Positions 62,917 to 64,000 of a stretch of 64,000 nt of DNA are shown here, in pieces. A program made the translations under genes and the position numbers. A model generated the notes under the pieces. That model saw only the letters and a list, made by a program, of their open reading frames with translations. It was not told the origin of the DNA and ran no database searches. Every line of letters begins with the position of its first letter. Position 1 is the first letter of the stretch. Source of the stretch: Verrucomicrobiales bacterium (GTDB lineage Bacteria; Verrucomicrobiota; Verrucomicrobiia; Verrucomicrobiales; DEV007); contig JARGNG010000020.1 of the NCBI GenBank assembly GCA_029213265.1, positions 1 to 64,000 on the forward strand. Reading direction: 5' to 3'.

Positions 62917-62935
62917 TTACCTAATATTTAGGAAA
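62917..62935. promoter_or_regulatory. operator-like palindrome upstream of XdhA-like gene
   Basis: TTaCCTAA-TAT-TTAGGaAA, 7 of 8 bp symmetric arms, 29 bp before ATG 62965. Confidence 0.45.
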
Positions 62936-62964
62936 GCTAAAGTATCCGGGGCTGGGATTGGATT

Positions 62965-64000
62965 ATGCAAAGCTGGTTTACGTTTGAACTCGACGGTGAG
63001 GAATGCCGGGTGGAAAAAGAGGATACGCACTGCTCTCTCGCTTCCTACCTCTATCGGCTGGACCCCTGCTTTCGCGGTTTCAGCGGCCATGACCCCTGGC
63101 AGGGCGGAGACCCGGTTGTCCTCGGCGATATCGAAGGGGACCGGCACCGCTTCCGCGTCGTTGATGCCGGGCTGATCATGCTACCCATGCTCGCGGGCCG
63201 CCAGGTCTGGACCTCCGAAGGCATTCAAAATACCGAGCCCGATCATCCTGTGAATCTGGCGCTGCGGAAAAACCACTTTGAGTGCGGCGCGGAACGCATC
63301 GGAGCCCTGCGAATTCTTTTGTTTGAAGGATACTACCGGCCCGACCTTCGCCGCCAGGGGCAAATCAACGATCAATTCGACTCGATTGTTACGAGAACAG
63401 AAAACGCGCCCGCCATTCGAGACGCTGCGGCACAAGTGTTTGCATCAACCGAGCAGCTTCGACATGAGGCCGCCCAAAAGGCGGAAAAGTCCGGCCAGGA
63501 AAGCGGGATCTGGACAGGACGCCGCGATATCTTTGAAGATCGATTCACGAAACGTCTTTTCCAAATCAAAGAGAGGGCGGCTCTCAGCTATGTCGATGGT
63601 GCAAAAAAACGATTCTATCGTCCCGACACCCTCGTCGAACTCCTTCGCCTGAAAAAGCAGTATCCGAATTCCCGGTTCGTTTCCGGAGGAACCGACCTCA
63701 CCTCGCTGAGCGGGGAAGTGGAATGGCCCAACCTCATTTCCCTGGAGGCAGTCAAAGAGCTGAACACCTTTCTCACCACCGAAGAGGAGTGGGAGATCGG
63801 CGCCTCCATTTCTCTCACCGAAATTTCCGAATTGATCGGTCGCGAGTGTCCGGCCTTCCCGAAATTGATGCGTCGCTTCGCCTGTCGTGCGATCCGGAAC
63901 CGGTCCAGCCTCGGTGGCTATCTCGCTTCGGACTGGAGAAACAGCCAGATCACCCCGCTTCTCCTCGCTTTGAATGCCCGTGTCATCCTGCTCTCCGAAG
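62965..64000 (+). CDS. xanthine dehydrogenase small-subunit-like protein (FAD-binding domain; degenerate 2Fe-2S region), truncated by right edge
   Basis: ATG at 62965: MQSWFTFELDGEECRVEKEDTHCSLASYLYRL...; FAD domain FYRPDTLVELLRLKKQYPNSRFVSGGTDLT...WEIGASISLTEISELIG...RFACRAIRNRSSLGGYLASDWRNSQITPLLLALNARVILLSE. Confidence 0.85.
   Translation, partial: MQSWFTFELDGEECRVEKEDTHCSLASYLYRLDPCFRGFSGHDPWQGGDPVVLGDIEGDRHRFRVVDAGLIMLPMLAGRQVWTSEGIQNTEPDHPVNLALRKNHFECGAERIGALRILLFEGYYRPDLRRQGQINDQFDSIVTRTENAPAIRDAAAQVFASTEQLRHEAAQKAEKSGQESGIWTGRRDIFEDRFTKRLFQIKERAALSYVDGAKKRFYRPDTLVELLRLKKQYPNSRFVSGGTDLTSLSGEVEWPNLISLEAVKELNTFLTTEEEWEIGASISLTEISELIGRECPAFPKLMRRFACRAIRNRSSLGGYLASDWRNSQITPLLLALNARVILLSE

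Overview
This 64 kb window is bacterial, probably from a Verrucomicrobiota-type genome. That assignment is inferred from paired DUF1592/DUF1552-type genes, several sulfatases, SHD1 and DUF1080 proteins, and general gene style; no database search was run. Most of it is ordinary chromosomal coding sequence: sulfatases, a histone-deacetylase-family hydrolase, esterase fusions, LacI, RlmI-like, RsgA/EngB/Obg GTPases, HrpA, CimA, UppP, MenG/UbiE and tRNA-Leu. The most distinctive region is a ~17 kb two-partner-secretion locus at 43.9-60.9 kb. It holds one TpsB-like transporter with a long N-terminal extension and two giant paralogous TpsA-like proteins (2330 and 2389 aa). Both TpsA proteins are built on an unusual recurring [aromatic/H]-x-x-[IV]-G-H-G-G motif, end in a shared C-terminal block after a Pro-rich linker, and one carries an inserted three-copy module. 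Other points worth a second look are: (i) a cluster of TTATTCACA (DnaA-box-like) sites in the divergent intergenic region upstream of obg; (ii) an Obg GTPase with a roughly 80-90 aa acidic insertion in its Obg fold; (iii) a xanthine-dehydrogenase small-subunit homolog at the right edge whose 2Fe-2S ligand motifs appear to be lost while the FAD domain is kept; (iv) a G10 homopolymer in the active-site region of a lipoate-ligase-like gene; (v) dispersed short extragenic repeats. Product calls come from recognising motifs in the supplied translations. Start codons were trimmed by judgement where the ORF track over-extends.
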